A stretch of DNA of 64,000 nt from Chrysogorgia sp. JL179-B06 (GCA_035772405.1 JAYKKM010000145.1:796001-860000), one strand, 5' to 3'. Shown: positions 46,296 to 60,010, numbered from the stretch's first letter. A program made the numbers and translations. The notes: generated from the sequence alone by a model not told the origin.

Positions 46296-49214
46296 TCAAA
46301 TGGGAGGGTCCCCGGCCCTAATGTACTAGTCAATTGAAACCACGCGCCCCAACCCGGGACAATATACGGGGATTTAATAAAATTTATTTTTCACATGCTA
46401 GGTTTCCTTTGTTCTTTTCGAGGAATATATTCAATAGCCATTCTGTACATTAACTGTCTGAAAAGATGATGGCGGTTTTTTATTGTAACAGGGGAGAGCG
46501 GGGCTGAAAACTGACTGATAACAATGGCAAAACAATAGATTAAAAACCCCTCTGATATTCTCCTCGTCTGTTCAATACCTAAGATTTCCTCCAATTCTCT
46601 ACTCGCGGTACGTTCGTACTTTGTTCTATTATTTCATCGCGTTTCCGACGCATTACAAATCATCCACTGAAAAAAGAAATTTATTTTCTATTGTAACTCC
46701 TGTCAACATCGCCCATGTGAAGTATATAAGTACGTTATTTTGAGGCCCCTCGAGGATATGGCCGTAAATCGTGATTTAATTCTAGAGGGCCTAGAAACTA
46801 ATTCCCACCCTGTTACTTTGAACATGGACGGCGAAGAAGCGATTCTCATTAGACATTAGCTTATCTGTGGAGCCGCGTATTTTAACACTAAAGCCACATT
46901 TTATGGCTGGGTTTTTAATAAACAAAGAATGTTAAAATGGTCGCCGGGGTTTCAATTGAATAATCATGCGAATTAAGAAGAAAAAAACAAGTATGAATAT
47001 TTTGACGAGATGGGAACGCGTATCGAATACAAGCAATTGCACCCCGACATGAAGCAGCACACCACCGTACATGCAACACCCTGCGACATCCAAAAAAAAT
47101 TTTTTACGAAGTATCAGTCGGCAGAAGTTATATTCTAGACGTGTTCGATTTAACACGGAAAAGTAGAATCATTAACTTTTAGCACATCAGTTTAAATTAA
47201 TTTCAAAATACCAAATTTAAGACTCACAAATCTAATGTTGATGTTCAATGTTTTGTTTATATGTAAATGTAATCAACGAGAGAACACCAAAGACATAAAT
47301 TTATTAAAATGTCATTATGTTTTCGTTCCGTATTGAGAGTGCGTTATTAACGTGGCTCATTTTAGTTGGCAGAGGGAAGCGGCCACGGGTTTATATGATC
47401 CCCTCTTCAACTTGTAATTTTATTGCAACCTCCCCCAACTTGCCTTCAAACATCTGAAGAACCCCCATCCTTTTACCATCCCCACTTCATAGTTAATGAA
47501 CGGTCCTAAATTATGAGAATATGGGTATAAAAAGTTATTTTGGACAGTCCAACCTCGTAGGTTGGGCCGCGCAGTCCTGAAACTAGAAACAAGAAGAAAT
47601 CCCATAGGTGCATAACCAGTTTCCCGTGAATTAAACCGGTTTTATTCACGTGACTGTTGCACCAATGATGAACGCGAAACGCTTTTTAGGCGGGAAATTT
47701 AAAACCAATCACATATCTAGGCCAACTTGAAACCGGAAATGTGAGCTAGGTCTATGACTTTGCCCGAATTGTTTCTTGTTCAGTTTGGGGCAAGTGAGCA
47801 AGCGGGGAAGACTTATGTCGCTCTGGAACTTGATAATTTCAACCAGCCCAAACGAACTCGAGTAAGTTCTCCACAGAAGTGTCGCGGAATGCGATAGGAA
47901 TGTAAGTATGTCTTCTTATTCAATGCTCTTTGGTTCTTTAAGATTTTGTTGTTGTTTTATGCAATTTGTGGTCTGGCGTGCCAGCTTAGCTTCCTAAAAT
48001 GTTGAATTTTCGGACTTTGTGCTTAGAATTAAGCTTCGAAATCCTACTGAAAGTAAACTGAATCGAATACTGTTCATTCTATTGCAATTTTGGCTATTCC
48101 GGAGGCATTTGGACAACAATTTTGACGAAACTTTCAAGTACACGTGTGATGCTAACATAGGACGCAGTCCATGCATTTCTTTACCAAGAAGTCGACTCTA
48201 GCTGCTTCCTACAGTTCAAGTTTCACATATTCTTAAAAAGAAACTTCCTGTTTAACATTTAAGCGTGTTCTCGTTCATTTCTGAACTATTTTGAAGACTT
48301 TTCAGACGAAAATGTCCGCACGTGTCGGTGCACATTTGACACGTTCGGTGCATATTTTGCTGCCAAGCGCCAAGAGGCCTTTAAAATTAAAATTTGTTTT
48401 TTTTTTCAAAGGAAACTAGTTGCTTGACATTTAGACGTGTCCTCGTTCATTGTTGAACGCTTCGTTGAATTATTGAATATATTCGTTCTTTCGGACGTCA
48501 CGGACAAAGCGCCAGTTGGCCGTTTCGTACTTTATAGTCTTCTGTAACTCGTGGTTTGCCAGGAGCTCAAAACTGAATTGACGAACACCCTTTGCCTAAA
48601 AGGAGAACATTCTTCTACGGACTATAAACCTTGGTCCAATTGCACGGAACAATTTAATTCGCCAGAACTCGACCGCAAGCGATTCGTTGTTCTTCATCAA
48701 ATGAATAACAACAGCGACGCCATTTTTTCGTTGTCATTTCGAGCAGCTTTCAACATTTTTCCAGCTGTACTTTCGCTAGTGGGGTTTCTTCAGATGATAG
48801 ACGACTTAGCCGATTAGAGTCATACGAATAGGAAGCGAAACGAATTTCATTCAGACCGGTGAAATATTTAGTGGCCCGCGGCCGTATTAAAGTTTGGTGT
48901 ACAGAACAAAATTGTCTTTATCTCATTGAAGCTCTGTCTGCGAAATTCGGATTATGTACAATTAGAAAGAAATATAGTCAAACGCTTTGGGTAAAGGGCG
49001 GTGCAAATTTGTATGTTTTTTTACAATATTTCGTATGGTTGTACAATGAAAAAACTGTTCAGATCTGAACGATATTTCGCAACTCGTAAGCCGTCAAAGT
49101 ACTCGTTTCTATTAATTATGAAAACCTGGTACTCTCAGCGCCGTCTAAAATTGTTAAATCGCGACGCCTATAAACTAACTATTCACTTAGCTATACGACG
49201 TCAATTGAAGCACG

Positions 49215-49330
49215 TGTGGCGTGCGCTATTAGGACGCTGCCACTCACCGCTAAGTCAAGCCAGGTCGGGTTAGAACTTGGATGGGTGACCATCTGGGAAT
49301 AACCTCGTCTTAATTCGCGAGCTTGGAACT
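49215..49330 (+). repeat. 5S-rRNA-derived repeat
   Basis: AGTCAAGCCAGGTCGGGTTA followed by GAACTTGGATGGGTGACCATCTGGGAATA matches the 3' half of 5S rRNA, including its internal promoter (GTACTTGGATGGGAGACC in the true gene). The 5' half is not recognisable and the sequence continues into a unique tail, as in 5S-derived SINEs (SINE3 type). Confidence 0.6.
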
Positions 49331-51158
49331 CGTGTGACGAGAGTTATTAGTTGATCTCTCCCGTGCTTTGCGAGGGTTTAACTCCGGGTCCTCCGGTTTT
49401 TCTCTCAGTAAAATCAACACTTAGATCTTAGCGCATGTGATCCGTGGTCAGACATGGGTCGTATGGTGGCAACCTGCGACGTCTTCGACATACCTTCGTC
49501 CTTCAACTCGGCCACGTTCGAGCTAAACACTTTGTAAGGACACGCGTCTATTGTGTCTGTTCATGAGACCATTAATTGAGAACGAACCGCATGATGCGTT
49601 TGATGATCTTTCTGCAGATTCTTCCATCTTGTATTCGCATCAGGGCCTATTCTAAGGAAATTAATACTGCGCACTTCAGAGAGCTAGGGCATAAATAGCC
49701 TAGCTGGATCGACCAATCACACATGCAAAGTAATAAATTCGGGACCCCATTGAATGGTATAGTATTATCGTCAGCAATTAATAAACGAATCAAGAAAATT
49801 TGAATTAATAGTTTGGATTGGACATGAATAATTAACAATCACTTTTGTTATAAGGGTATCATCATACCATGCTATAGGGCACAATGTTTCGCAACCGTAT
49901 GTATATAGACGTGCAAATCAGGTAACTAATTTGACTGGCCTGGGGCACTATATATAGACTACGAAGCTTCGACAAAATATTTCATGGCATAATGTTAAAA
50001 TTACAATATAATATTGTTTTTACTTTCAATACTGCACACTATCACATTCAATACTGCACACTTTCCAATCAATACTGCACAAAGTGTGCAATACTGCACA
50101 TTAAAATAGGCCCTGATTCGCATGACAGTGCGCGGTACCTAGAACGAATATTGCGCTTTTGCTTGCATCGCTCGAGAAAACCAGGAGGCTAAACTCTGTC
50201 TGTGCTCATCAGATTCGTTTTTTCTCTTTTGCTGTTTATACTCGCAACTTTTAAAGCCTCTTTTCTTTCATTAAAGCACTTTCTGTATTTTTCATTTTAA
50301 CGATTGCTTGTTCTTCAAAATGTCGGGGGGGGGGGGGCGGCGAGCGGTTTTCTGACCACACACCCCCGAAATTTTTTTCCGAAAATTGACGTAGTAAGGA
50401 AAATCCTAGATCCGCCCCCGTCAAATCACCACTAGAGTGGTTTTCTAACTAGGACTTATCCACCGGATAAACTATCCAGGCTTCGTTTAACAAGCCTCAG
50501 ATGTTTTATTTACATGTGAACTTTACGAGTTTACTTCAAATGAAACTTGGGGGCATGGTTTTGATCATGCTATATTTTGGAAACAACCCATATAAAAATG
50601 TATGTATACTATGTGCCATGTTCAAATAAGCAATACATTTATAAAATTATTAATAACTATCAATTTCTTTGTGTCTCTGTGCTTTTCATGCATTTTATGC
50701 ATGCTTGCTTTAGGCTACATGGTCTATCCTTAATAACGGCAGTCACATGTACGCATTGCGTACCTATTTTTATCGAAAAGTTAGCTCATAAAGTTTCGCA
50801 AATTCTACAGCCAGAAACTCTAAACATATGAAAGCACTTTTCGCCTTGAAATCTTACGAAGCAGGAGCAAATGAAGATATAAAAATTTTTACAATTAATG
50901 GCTTGCGACGTGTTGTCGGATTTTTGGTTTCTCGTCAAATGTGATGTATCCAGTCCCTTTTCTAGAAAAATACTCAAAGATCGCGCTACGTATTTAACCG
51001 TATTCAATTTAATTCGTTTCTTTCACGGTTGGGTTCTTAAACTATTGTCTGCATTTCCGGCACTACAGAACTACATTATTCAAAATGTCATTTTTACCAC
51101 ACCTATTAAACGAAATGAAAATTTGCGGAAATATATCTAAAACAAGAAAAACTCTAAT

Positions 51159-51697
51159 TACCTCCGCCAGTAGGTTATGTTTTTACCTCGGTTTGTTTGT
51201 CTGTTTGTCTGTTGTTTGTCTGTCTCTAAGCAGGATATCTCAAAAATTAATGAACAGATTTTCATGAACGTTTGTAGAAGAGATGGCCATACGCCAACGA
51301 CCAATCCATTACATTTTGGTTCAATTTGGATGACAATTGGATGAAATATTTATAAAAATCTGTCTGTAAGCTTCTCCGCGTAGAAGAAATGAATGAAAAT
51401 GCTTAATTGCGCTCATTATCCCCTTATATTATTCAAATCTAATATTTGCAAACAAGCGGAATTCACAAAAAAGCAATGGACTTGTCAGTTCCATTGTTTT
51501 ACAAAAGAGCTGTCATCATGGCCTAAGGAGCAACATATAATTTTGCATAATATTTGAGTAGAAACTAGTGCAATGAAGCAACAATATTTTATTGTATATG
51601 AAAAAGTGTGGTCATGGTCATGCACAGGACCAACCTTAAATATGTGCTAAATTTACCATGTAAATTGTCTTCAATAAATAACCCGCTGGCGGAGGTA
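51159..51697. mobile_element. Small DNA element with TACCTCCGCCAG ends
   Basis: TACCTCCGCCAG (51159-51170) and CTGGCGGAGGTA (about 51684-51695) form 12-bp terminal inverted repeats. The interior has no transposase ORF. A simple TTTGTCTG repeat lies near the left end. Confidence 0.6.
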
Positions 51698-51889
51698 TGC
51701 AGTCTCTGAGTGAGTGCCTTGTTGAGTTTGATATATTTCATTTGAATTTCTTAAACAGGGTGGCTAAAAATACTTTTAAAGGATCACTGACTGACATTTT
51801 GATTTTGTGTACAACCATGGTTCAGTCACTGAAGAGAAGCTTCTGGTCTCCAATGAAATAATTAGAGTTATTTTACACGTTACTGCTTT

Positions 51890-52798
51890 AAAGTGTACAT
51901 TGGTTGTACAGATGTGTTTTTAGTATCGATTTCGTACACAGTATAAGGTATAGCTGTGTATGCTACAGAATAAGTAGAAGATAGTAGGAATTTCAAGTAG
52001 CTATGAATAGCATAGTTCTAAAGGGACGGGACAGGATAAGATGTACAAGGAATGAAGGGAATTTACAGACCAGACTTGTATCTCCATGTGAGAAGAAGTT
52101 GTACAGGTAGCAAGTGATCCATAGATATAGGTAGGTAGATAGTGGTGATGAAAAGGGTTCAGTGTTGAAGCAAGAAAACAGACTGTTCAGTGTACAGGGA
52201 TTGTGACCTACTGTTGGACGAATCCAAGGATACAACTGTGATAACTTCACTATCACTTTGAAAAATGTTATTCATTTGAATTTAAATGTTTATAACTTTA
52301 AGATATAACTAGGAGCGCAAAAAAAACCAGATTAAGATTAATGTTAAACTACCATAAACAATAAAACTAAACCTAATAACATAAGTAACATAGATGTTCA
52401 AATGAATAGCATTTTTCAAAGTGATAGTGAAGTTATCACAGTTGTATCCTTGGATCCGTCCAACAGTAGGTCACAATCCCTGTACACTGAACAGTCTGTT
52501 TTCTTGCTTCAATACTAAATTCCCTTTTCATCTCCACGATCTACCTACCTATGTCTATTGGTCAATTGTTACCTGTACAACTTCTTTCTCACGTGGAGAT
52601 ACGAGTCTGGTCTGTAAATTCCCTTCATTCCTTGTACATCCTATTGTGTTCCATTCCTTTAGAACTATGCTCTTCACAGCCACTAGAAATACCTACTTTC
52701 TTCTACCTATTCTGTAGCATACACAGCTACACCTTACTCTTGTGTGCGAAATTAATACTGGAAGCACATCTGTACAACCATGTACACTCTGAAGGGAG
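51890..52798. mobile_element. Large foldback element with about 395-bp arms
   Basis: 51890-52285 and 52396-52798 are inverted copies with about 110 bp between them. Both arms encode the same spurious peptide (MIVKLSQLYPWIRPTVGHNP), which shows how well the arms match. No transposase. Confidence 0.75.
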
Positions 52799-52812
52799 TG
52801 ATGTGCAAAAGA

Positions 52813-54926
52813 ACTTTAACTGTGAAATTTGGAGAAGTCAAATCAAGCAAGTGTGATAGTCCTCGTGGTAAAAGACACAGTGAGTGTAATTTAATAAACA
52901 CTGTATATTTCAGGGAGTCCGTCACTGTTCCTCAGTCGGCAAGTAAATTTCCACATATTAGCTCGTATATCATAACTTATCGGCCTGTTGTATTTCCTAC
53001 GGCTCCGAAAACTTGATGTCCGATTAAATGGATCTACCATCGAGAATGTAAATTGCCACAAAGTTCTAGGAGTGGTCCTGGATGACGACCTCTATTTTAC
53101 AAATCATACAGAGGAACTTTGTAAGAAATTAGCCAAACAAATTGGACTCCTACATAAATCCGTTTCTGAAGCAAAGTCACAGATATATAACAACGCAGTA
53201 ATTAAACCAACTTTATGAGAACCTAAAGTGTGTATTGAAGCTCCAGAAGAGCTGCACGAATTATTCCGGCTGGGTGCTGAGCGCATAGCTCCTTCAGTGT
53301 CGCTTTTTAATCTAGATTGGCTTCCATTTTATTGTCATGGACCATACATAAACCGTTGAGCTATCATATTAAACAGGATTAACGGTAAAACACCCAAATA
53401 CCTTGACAACCTCCTTATCAGAAATTCCGATAGACACCAGAGGAACAGACGGTATGCTCAGCTAAACCTATATGCTGTCCGTTTTATAACACTACCGCGA
53501 GGGCGGCCGAACCTTTACAATCTGTTCCATTCGAAATTTGAATAATCTGTCCACAAATCTCAAAACTAGTATATAGACTAAATATGTTAAAAAGACTCTT
53601 TTTAAAGAACTTCCTAGGTTTTTATACTTATTTTATATATTTAACTATAATATTTGTTTGTAATAGTTATTTTATTTATAATTTTTGTAATTCGAGGGCC
53701 ACGGGGTCAGTACCTTTGGTCACTGTCAAGTGTCACCTTCTGTAAATAAAGTCTTCGATTTGATTTGACACAATTGAACCTTGGTATCTGACCTCATTTT
53801 TATGTTAACTTGTTGGTCTTAACTCTTAAGCCAAGCTATGGGAGAGCTGTCTACCAAATGTCTACAAGTGTCAAATCTCATGGATGTTGGATTACTTTGG
53901 TGTGTGCAACTAGTTGAGAAAACTTGTGGAATGTGTACAATTCCTTCCTTTATACAAAGTCAAGCAAGCAAGCAGATGTCCTGGTCTTTGGTGAAGGTAC
54001 CACAGTATATTTCTTAGCAAATGTACAGATGTTTTTGTGCATTTGCAAACATGTTGATTAATACAAAATTACAGTGTTTCACTCTATATTTTACCATAAA
54101 ATAAAAGCAGTACTTCAGTGTTTTGGCGGCAAAAGATGTCGGTTTTCTTCGGATAGTGTACATGCCGTTGGAACTGAATTTTTAATCAGGAACCTGTTTT
54201 ACCATCATGAAATGGTAAACTGAAGTCCCTGACCAGCATTTTTATTTTGTTGCACTGCTTTATGGTAAGATATAGGTAAACTCTTTAACAGTGGTTCTGA
54301 CAGGTGAATTTTAATTTTGATTATCAACCAAACTGTTTCCTTTGGCTGTTAATCAAATACACTTGTAATCAGTCCACAAAGTTCAGGTTTTTTTGCAAAA
54401 TGTGAAAAAAGCTGGTAAATTTTGGCGGTCAACTCGTGGTGGCGGATTGGCGGTATATTATGCTTTATCAACACATCTGAGACGAAGAAAAGGACAAGGC
54501 ATTTGTGCAGACAAGAAAAATTAAGAGTAACAACGATTTTTGAAGTAAAATCTGTTAAAAGAAGACCAAGAGAAGTTACTGAAGACCAAACCAAGCAAGA
54601 TAAATTATGAGAAGATTCAAGCAAGAAACGCGGATGAAGAAAGTCGGCTGACCTGACTTTAGAATGATGTAAAACGTGTGCTTTTAAAGATGGAAAAGTT
54701 TTATCTAATTAGGAATAAGCCTGTGAGTTAGGTTAGGTATCGCGAAAGAAACTTGTCCATCTCTAAATCACCATGTTTTACCAACTTAAGTAGAATCGAT
54801 TTCAAAACGTAATTGTCAAGGTTTTGTGCAAAACCGTAACCTATGGCAACCAAAATATAGTGTACGCTGATTTTCGATCTCTCCGTGTGTAGCCAATGGT
54901 GGCATTTCTGGTGTGTACAACTTTGA
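52813..54926 (+). repeat. Tandem duplication, unit A (with LINE fragment inside)
   Basis: Matches unit B (54927-56700) over GTGAAATTTGGAGAAGTC ... GTTGTATTTCCTA, and again from CAATTGAACCTTGGTATC at 53771. The stretch 53000-53770 is missing from unit B. Confidence 0.7.
53000..53770 (+). pseudogene. 3' fragment of a LINE reverse transcriptase
   Basis: Plus strand: HKVLGVVLDDDLYFTNHTEE (about 53063) and QIGLLHKSV are RT thumb motifs of CR1/jockey-type LINEs. RINGKTPKYLDNLL (about 53377) and a terminal R.NLYNLFHSKFE are recognisable in other frames. It ends in GATTTGATTTGACA. Truncated at the 5' end. Confidence 0.65.
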
Positions 54927-56700
54927 GGTGAAATTTGGAGAAGTCGACTCAAGCAAGTCAAGATGGTCCTGGTAAAAGACACAGTGAGTATAATTTAATA
55001 ACTCACTGTATATTTCTAGCAGGGGCGGATACAGCGGGGGGTGACTGGGGTTACTATAGTCACTCCTTCCCTGTCCCAATCACCGATACATGCATTATAA
55101 TTTACATAGGCTTCGTGATTCGGAAACTAGTTGAATTTCAATATCATGAGCAGAGGTTAAGTTATTTCTACATTCTTCCATTTTCTGATTTCTTGTTTTG
55201 AATAGTTTTGAATCTATATCTTACCTTAATTGAGCCTTGTTAATAATAGTGTATGATTCAACTTAGTGGTTGGCTTATTAACGAACTATATCTCACGCAA
55301 ACATCGCTGAAAATGTGATTCTAGATCTTGAAAATATCAAAATGTTCTAGATCGTTGCGGTTCGCACCATGAACGTACACCAGAAGTGACAAGTGTTGCT
55401 TGCCTTACAATTATAATTACCATATACCACTGTAAGCATGCAAGGCTTGTGAAAATGCCTCGTTCCGTAACTAGAGAATGTGGTGAAGTTTACGACTACC
55501 ATCTTGAAAAAATCGTGTATCCGCCCCTGTTCTAGGAGCCCGTCGACTGTTCCTCAGTTGGCAAGCAAATTTCCACATCTTAGCTCGTATCATAAGTCTT
55601 ACCAACCTGTTGTATTTCCTATTACAATTGAACCTTGGTATCTGACCTCATTTTTATGTTAAACTTGTAGGTCTTAAGCCAAGCTATGGGAGAGCTCATG
55701 TCTACAAGTGTCAAATCACATGGTTGTAGTCAGGATATTGTTGGATGTTGGATTACTTTGGTGTGTGCAACTAGTTGAGAAAACGTGTGGAATGTGTACA
55801 ATTGCCGGCTCCTTCATAAAAAGTCAAGCAAGCAAGCAGATGTCCTGGTCTTTGGTGGAGGTACCACAGTATGTTTCTTAGCAAATGTACAGATGTTTTT
55901 GTGCATTTGCAAACATGTTGATTAATACAAAATTACAGTGTTTCACTCTATATTTTACCATAAAATGAAAGCAGTGCTTCAGTGTTTTGGCGGCAAAAGA
56001 TAATCGGTTTTCCTCGGACTGTCGGTATGGCGTTGGAACTGAATTTTTAATCAGGAACCTGTTTTACTATCTTGAAATGGTAAACTGAAGTTTCTGACCA
56101 GCATTTTCATTTTGTTGCACTGCTTTATGGCAAGATATAGGTAAACTCTTTAACAGTGGTTCTGACAGGTGAATTTTAATTTTGATTATCAACCAAACTG
56201 TTTCCTTTGGCTGTTAATCAAATACACTTGTAATCAGTCCACAAAGTTCAGGTTTTTTTGCGAATGTGAAAAAAGCTGGTGAATTTGGCGGTAAACTCGT
56301 GGTTGGCGGATTGGCGGTATATTATGCTTTATCAACACGGGACAAAGAAAAGGATTTGAAAAGGACAAGATATTTTTTTTTCAAGCATGAAAGGAGGATG
56401 AAAGGAGGATTCAAGCAAGAAAGGAGGATGAAGCAAATCGTGATAATACCTCGATAGAATGATGTAAAACAAGTGTTTTAAAAGATGGAAAAGTTTTATC
56501 CCCAATTAGGATAGGCCTTTAGGTTAGGAATTAAGAAACAAAACTTATCCATCTCCGAAACACCTTGTTTTGCCAAAGTTTAGTAAATTTTGAAACGTAA
56601 TTGTCAAGGTTTTGTGCAAAACCCTAACCTATGGCAACAAAAAATTATAGTGTACGATGATTTTCGATCACTTTCATTCCGTAGCCATTGGTGGCATTCA
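54927..56700 (+). repeat. Tandem duplication, unit B (with MITE inside)
   Basis: Second copy of the unit at 52813-54926. It lacks the LINE fragment but carries the 510-bp element at 55020-55529. Confidence 0.7.
55020..55529. mobile_element. MITE with CAGGGGCGGATAC ends and TTCTAG duplication
   Basis: Starts CAGGGGCGGATAC (55020) and ends GTATCCGCCCCTG (55529). TTCTAG is present on both sides (55014-55019 and 55530-55535), and unit A shows the site without the element. The end motif is common in hAT-like MITEs; hAT normally makes 8-bp duplications, so class is tentative. Confidence 0.8.
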
Positions 56701-56854
56701 GCTGCAGGATGTAGCTTCCATAACCTCTTTCCAGCCAACTTTACTTGGCACCGTTGCAACTGTGCAGCATTTTGTGACCTGGTTGGGGGCATGTGTCCTA
56801 CTGGGTTCAAATCCCAGTTCACAATAATTATTAACAAATTTTAGTGCCCTTTAA

Positions 56855-57365
56855 AGTGCTTATAAACCCAAAATGGGTTTTGGTGATTCGGATAGAGCAT
56901 AAAAAGTTAGTTAATAAGTTCTGGATTAGTTTTTGCGTTAAACTTTTAGTTTCGGAGATATAACGGCTCAAACATGCAAATTGTGCCATTTTTTGGAAAA
57001 AAGTAGCGCCACCAAAATAACACACAGGGACCTGGATCCGATGAACCCATCTTCAACAACAACTAGGCTTTTGTATAGGAGAAGACCGCTATCTTAAGAG
57101 TTTTTATTGAAAAATGCCCAAACGATGTGTCTTTACGATGTTACCTTGTCTACTCGAATTGTAATATATTTTTATAAGTATTGAAACATAACACGTTCCT
57201 CGGATCCAGTCTCGCGGCCTGCGCTACTTTTTTTCACAAATTGTGACTTTGAGCCCTTATATCTCCGAAACTAAAAGTTTAACGCAAAAACTAATCTAGA
57301 ACTTATTAACTAACTTTTTATGCTCTATCCGAATCACCAAAAACCCATTTTGGGTTTATAAGCTC
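56855..57365. mobile_element. Foldback/MITE element with about 145-bp arms
   Basis: AAACCCAAAATGGGTTTTGG near 56868 and its inverse near 57340-57360 bound two arms that also share CGGAGATATAA, AACTTTTAGTTTCGG and AGCATAAAAAGTTAGTTAAT. The middle is about 220 bases, non-coding. Confidence 0.75.
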
Positions 57366-57755
57366 TGCACAAACATTGCTGAAAAGCACTATTTTGAATT
57401 GCCAAAGTCCAATTTATAGGACCCAAAATTGACATAAGAAAGCTGACCTTGACTTATACAATGAATCAAAAAATTATACGCAAAACTATGGACCATAACC
57501 CAGCTAATATATATATATATATAACCCAGCTAGCTTTGTATGTAATTATTGTAATTACATTATGTAATTGTTGTAATCATACATCTAATTATTGTATGTA
57601 TTATTTGTATTTGCATGTTTTAAAAGATTTTCCATATTATTAAAGTTGCTGGTACTATCTGTCTGGTACCTATTTATTTTGGGGGACTCGACTTATACTC
57701 AGGGAGTCACGGTATCGTAAAAAATTAAGTTTTTTATCAAACAATAGGGGGTCAA

Positions 57756-58245
57756 CGCAACCTCGTTCCCAGGGCATTTTGCCTCCACGGTGGAAGGTCG
57801 GCGAAAATCGCCCTGCGATCGACTGGTCACATAACACCCAGAATTTCTGGGTGTTTAGATATGATCATTTTTGTGGACTTTGTTCCATTTCCTTTGTCTA
57901 CTTTGTTGACCTGAATAATTAGAATGTTCAATGCTCTTCAGAGTTGTTCATGTCAGCATTCGTCGGCATAAAAGCAGGTAACAAGCTTAATGATCCACCA
58001 TACATCCATGGTTATCTCTTACAAAAGGACGAAGAAGCATATATACAATTTAGCAAAAGCTATCACTTCTAATTTTCTGTAAAATTTAAAGACGGCATTC
58101 AGATTAAGATGAATAAATTATACTCAGCTGAATTAATTAAGTGTTAAGACGAGCCAATCGGATTATAGAATGGACCAGCCGATCCCACGGCCATTTTTGC
58201 CAACCTTCAGCCGTGGAGGCAAAATGTCTTGGGAACGAGGTTGGG
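57756..58245. mobile_element. MITE with AACCTCGTTCCCAGGGCATTTTG-like ends
   Basis: The left end AACCTCGTTCCCAGGGCATT (about 57762) is matched inverted at about 58210-58243 (AATGTCTTGGGAACGAGGTT); GCCTCCACGG / CCGTGGAGGC continue inward. Non-coding. Confidence 0.7.
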
Positions 58246-58284
58246 GTTCTTCGACGCCGTGAAATATGGTAACTACCTTGCTTG

Positions 58285-58570
58285 ACGTAACTTAAGAGGA
58301 CACTCCACCTCATGAAACAAGTGTTGCATGAAAGTTCTTTGTCGCCTTACATAAGAATGGGTATTCAGTTTTCTTCTGTTTTTAGTTTGGTAAATCGAAG
58401 GTCGCCATTTTTGATCGGATTGCGGGCGAATGCGGTCGCTCCCGTTAATTTGACGTCATTGAGTGATAAAAACTATGAAGATTAGAAGAAAACTAATACC
58501 CATTCTTATGTAAGATGGGGAAAAACTTTCATTTAAGCAACACTTGTTTTTGTGGTGGAGTGTCCATTGA
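58285..58570. mobile_element. MITE with GGACACTCCACC ends
   Basis: GGACACTCCACCTCATGAAA (about 58298) pairs with an inverse copy ending GGTGGAGTGTCC at about 58566. Inner parts CAAGTGTTGC / GCAACACTTG and AAGAATGGGTATT / AATACCCATTCTT also match. Non-coding. Confidence 0.75.
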
Positions 58571-60010
58571 GAGACGAAGTCACTTATAAGCATTACTTGC
58601 TAGTGTGTATTCTGTTAGGTATCATTGGAGTAAGGAACACGGGGTTTTCATGTAATAGATCAAACACGAGAAAGAGTGTTTCGTCCGATATCCAGTCCCC
58701 GAATTCGAGGTGACTGGATAGAGGTAGAACACTCTTTCGGTTGTTTGATATTGAATCTCGAACGAATCAGTATTTTAAGCTGAAATTTTGAGGTGGAAAT
58801 TGTCAAAATCCTATGCTAATTAAGACCAGGTATCCAGTTCTCCGTCTCGGTACTGATTTCCTTTGTTTTCGGCTCATGAATTATTAATGAGTTTGAGATT
58901 CCTTAAGCAATGTCCACTGGCAATGTCACAGTTGGATCGTCCCATGCCTCATTGACTTTAAATGATTGTCTCTTTTTTCCCTTGCAAAATAGATATCTCT
59001 GAAACAAATGGACCAAATCAAAAACTCTAAACGACTTTTCAGCTCTTTTTGCATCTTCTATACAGAAAACAAGAAACTGTCCAGGGTTTTTGACACCTTA
59101 ATGCAAAGATGTTAATATATATCTTTGGGCATTTTTTAGTATAACCTTTTTTCACCTTGTTTAAAATGTATTTCGGGGAGGTTGTATTAGAACTGATACT
59201 CCAAGATGAATTATACAAGAATGAATCATCAACAAAGGCATTACACAATATTTTATTCAAAACATACTGTTATGCATAAACTTCTTAATCCATGAGGAAA
59301 AGTGGTTAGAATTTATTTCAAACAGTGTTTTACAAAATATTACAAAAATAATACAAGCCTGTCGATGAGGAAAATGGTAGTAGTGCAGTGTTGAGCACAC
59401 CTTGGATGACCTTGGTGTGCATTGGTGTGCAGTATTTTTCAGGGCACTGCAAATAGTCTACAAGGCATATTTTGATGAATAATTTTTATTAGAAATGTTC
59501 CATCAATCTTGTTTTGTTTACAGGGGGATTCCATGGTTTTGAAAGTCTTGTACTTGTGAAAAGAGCCCCCTCTAAATTTTAAAATTAATTTGTAGAACAA
59601 ATTTAATAAAACAAGTATTCAGTTTTAAAACAGATGTTCATAATCTTCATATTTGTTGTATTCGTCAACAGAGATCTCTATTCTTGCCATCTTGGTTGTT
59701 CAGTAGTTGCAGGTTCTATCTTCTGCAATGACACTCTCTAGTCTGTGCTGTTTCACAAGATAAATATCAAGCAATCAATCCATCTCCTTCTCTTCCTAAT
59801 TGCTCAAGTGTTCCTCATTAATTTTGATGCCAAGCCGCCACATATTCACTATGCAGGTGAGATCAGTTAAGCCACAGACATCATGACCGACCATGAGTTG
59901 AAGAAATGCTACTATTACAATAATGAAATGAATCTTTATTTCTTAATTTAGTTGAGAGGCTGTTCCACAAATGTGCTCCTCTGTAACTCAGACTCTTTTT
60001 GAGGTATTCA
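58571..60010. other. Non-coding host stretch
   Basis: A small inverted repeat (ATCAAACA / TGTTTGAT with GAAAGAGTGTT / AACACTCTTTC, about 58667-58748) is present. Otherwise no ORF or element with clear ends. Confidence 0.4.

Larger units (their letters stand above)
45941..51150. other. Host non-coding region, no convincing gene
   Basis: Short ORFs here have no supporting features. Contains a degenerate hammerhead-like motif (46264-46295), a 5S-rRNA-like sequence (49215-49330), a G13-run (about 50325-50338) and three CAATACTGCACA repeats at about 50027-50100. A possible untranslated CpG-rich promoter area lies near 47780-47900, but I cannot attach an exon to it. Confidence 0.4.

Noticed and set aside
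51993..52717. Repeated peptide MIVKLSQLYPWIRP on both strands as a possible gene pair
   Set aside because: It is explained by the inverted arms of a foldback element; no other coding sign.
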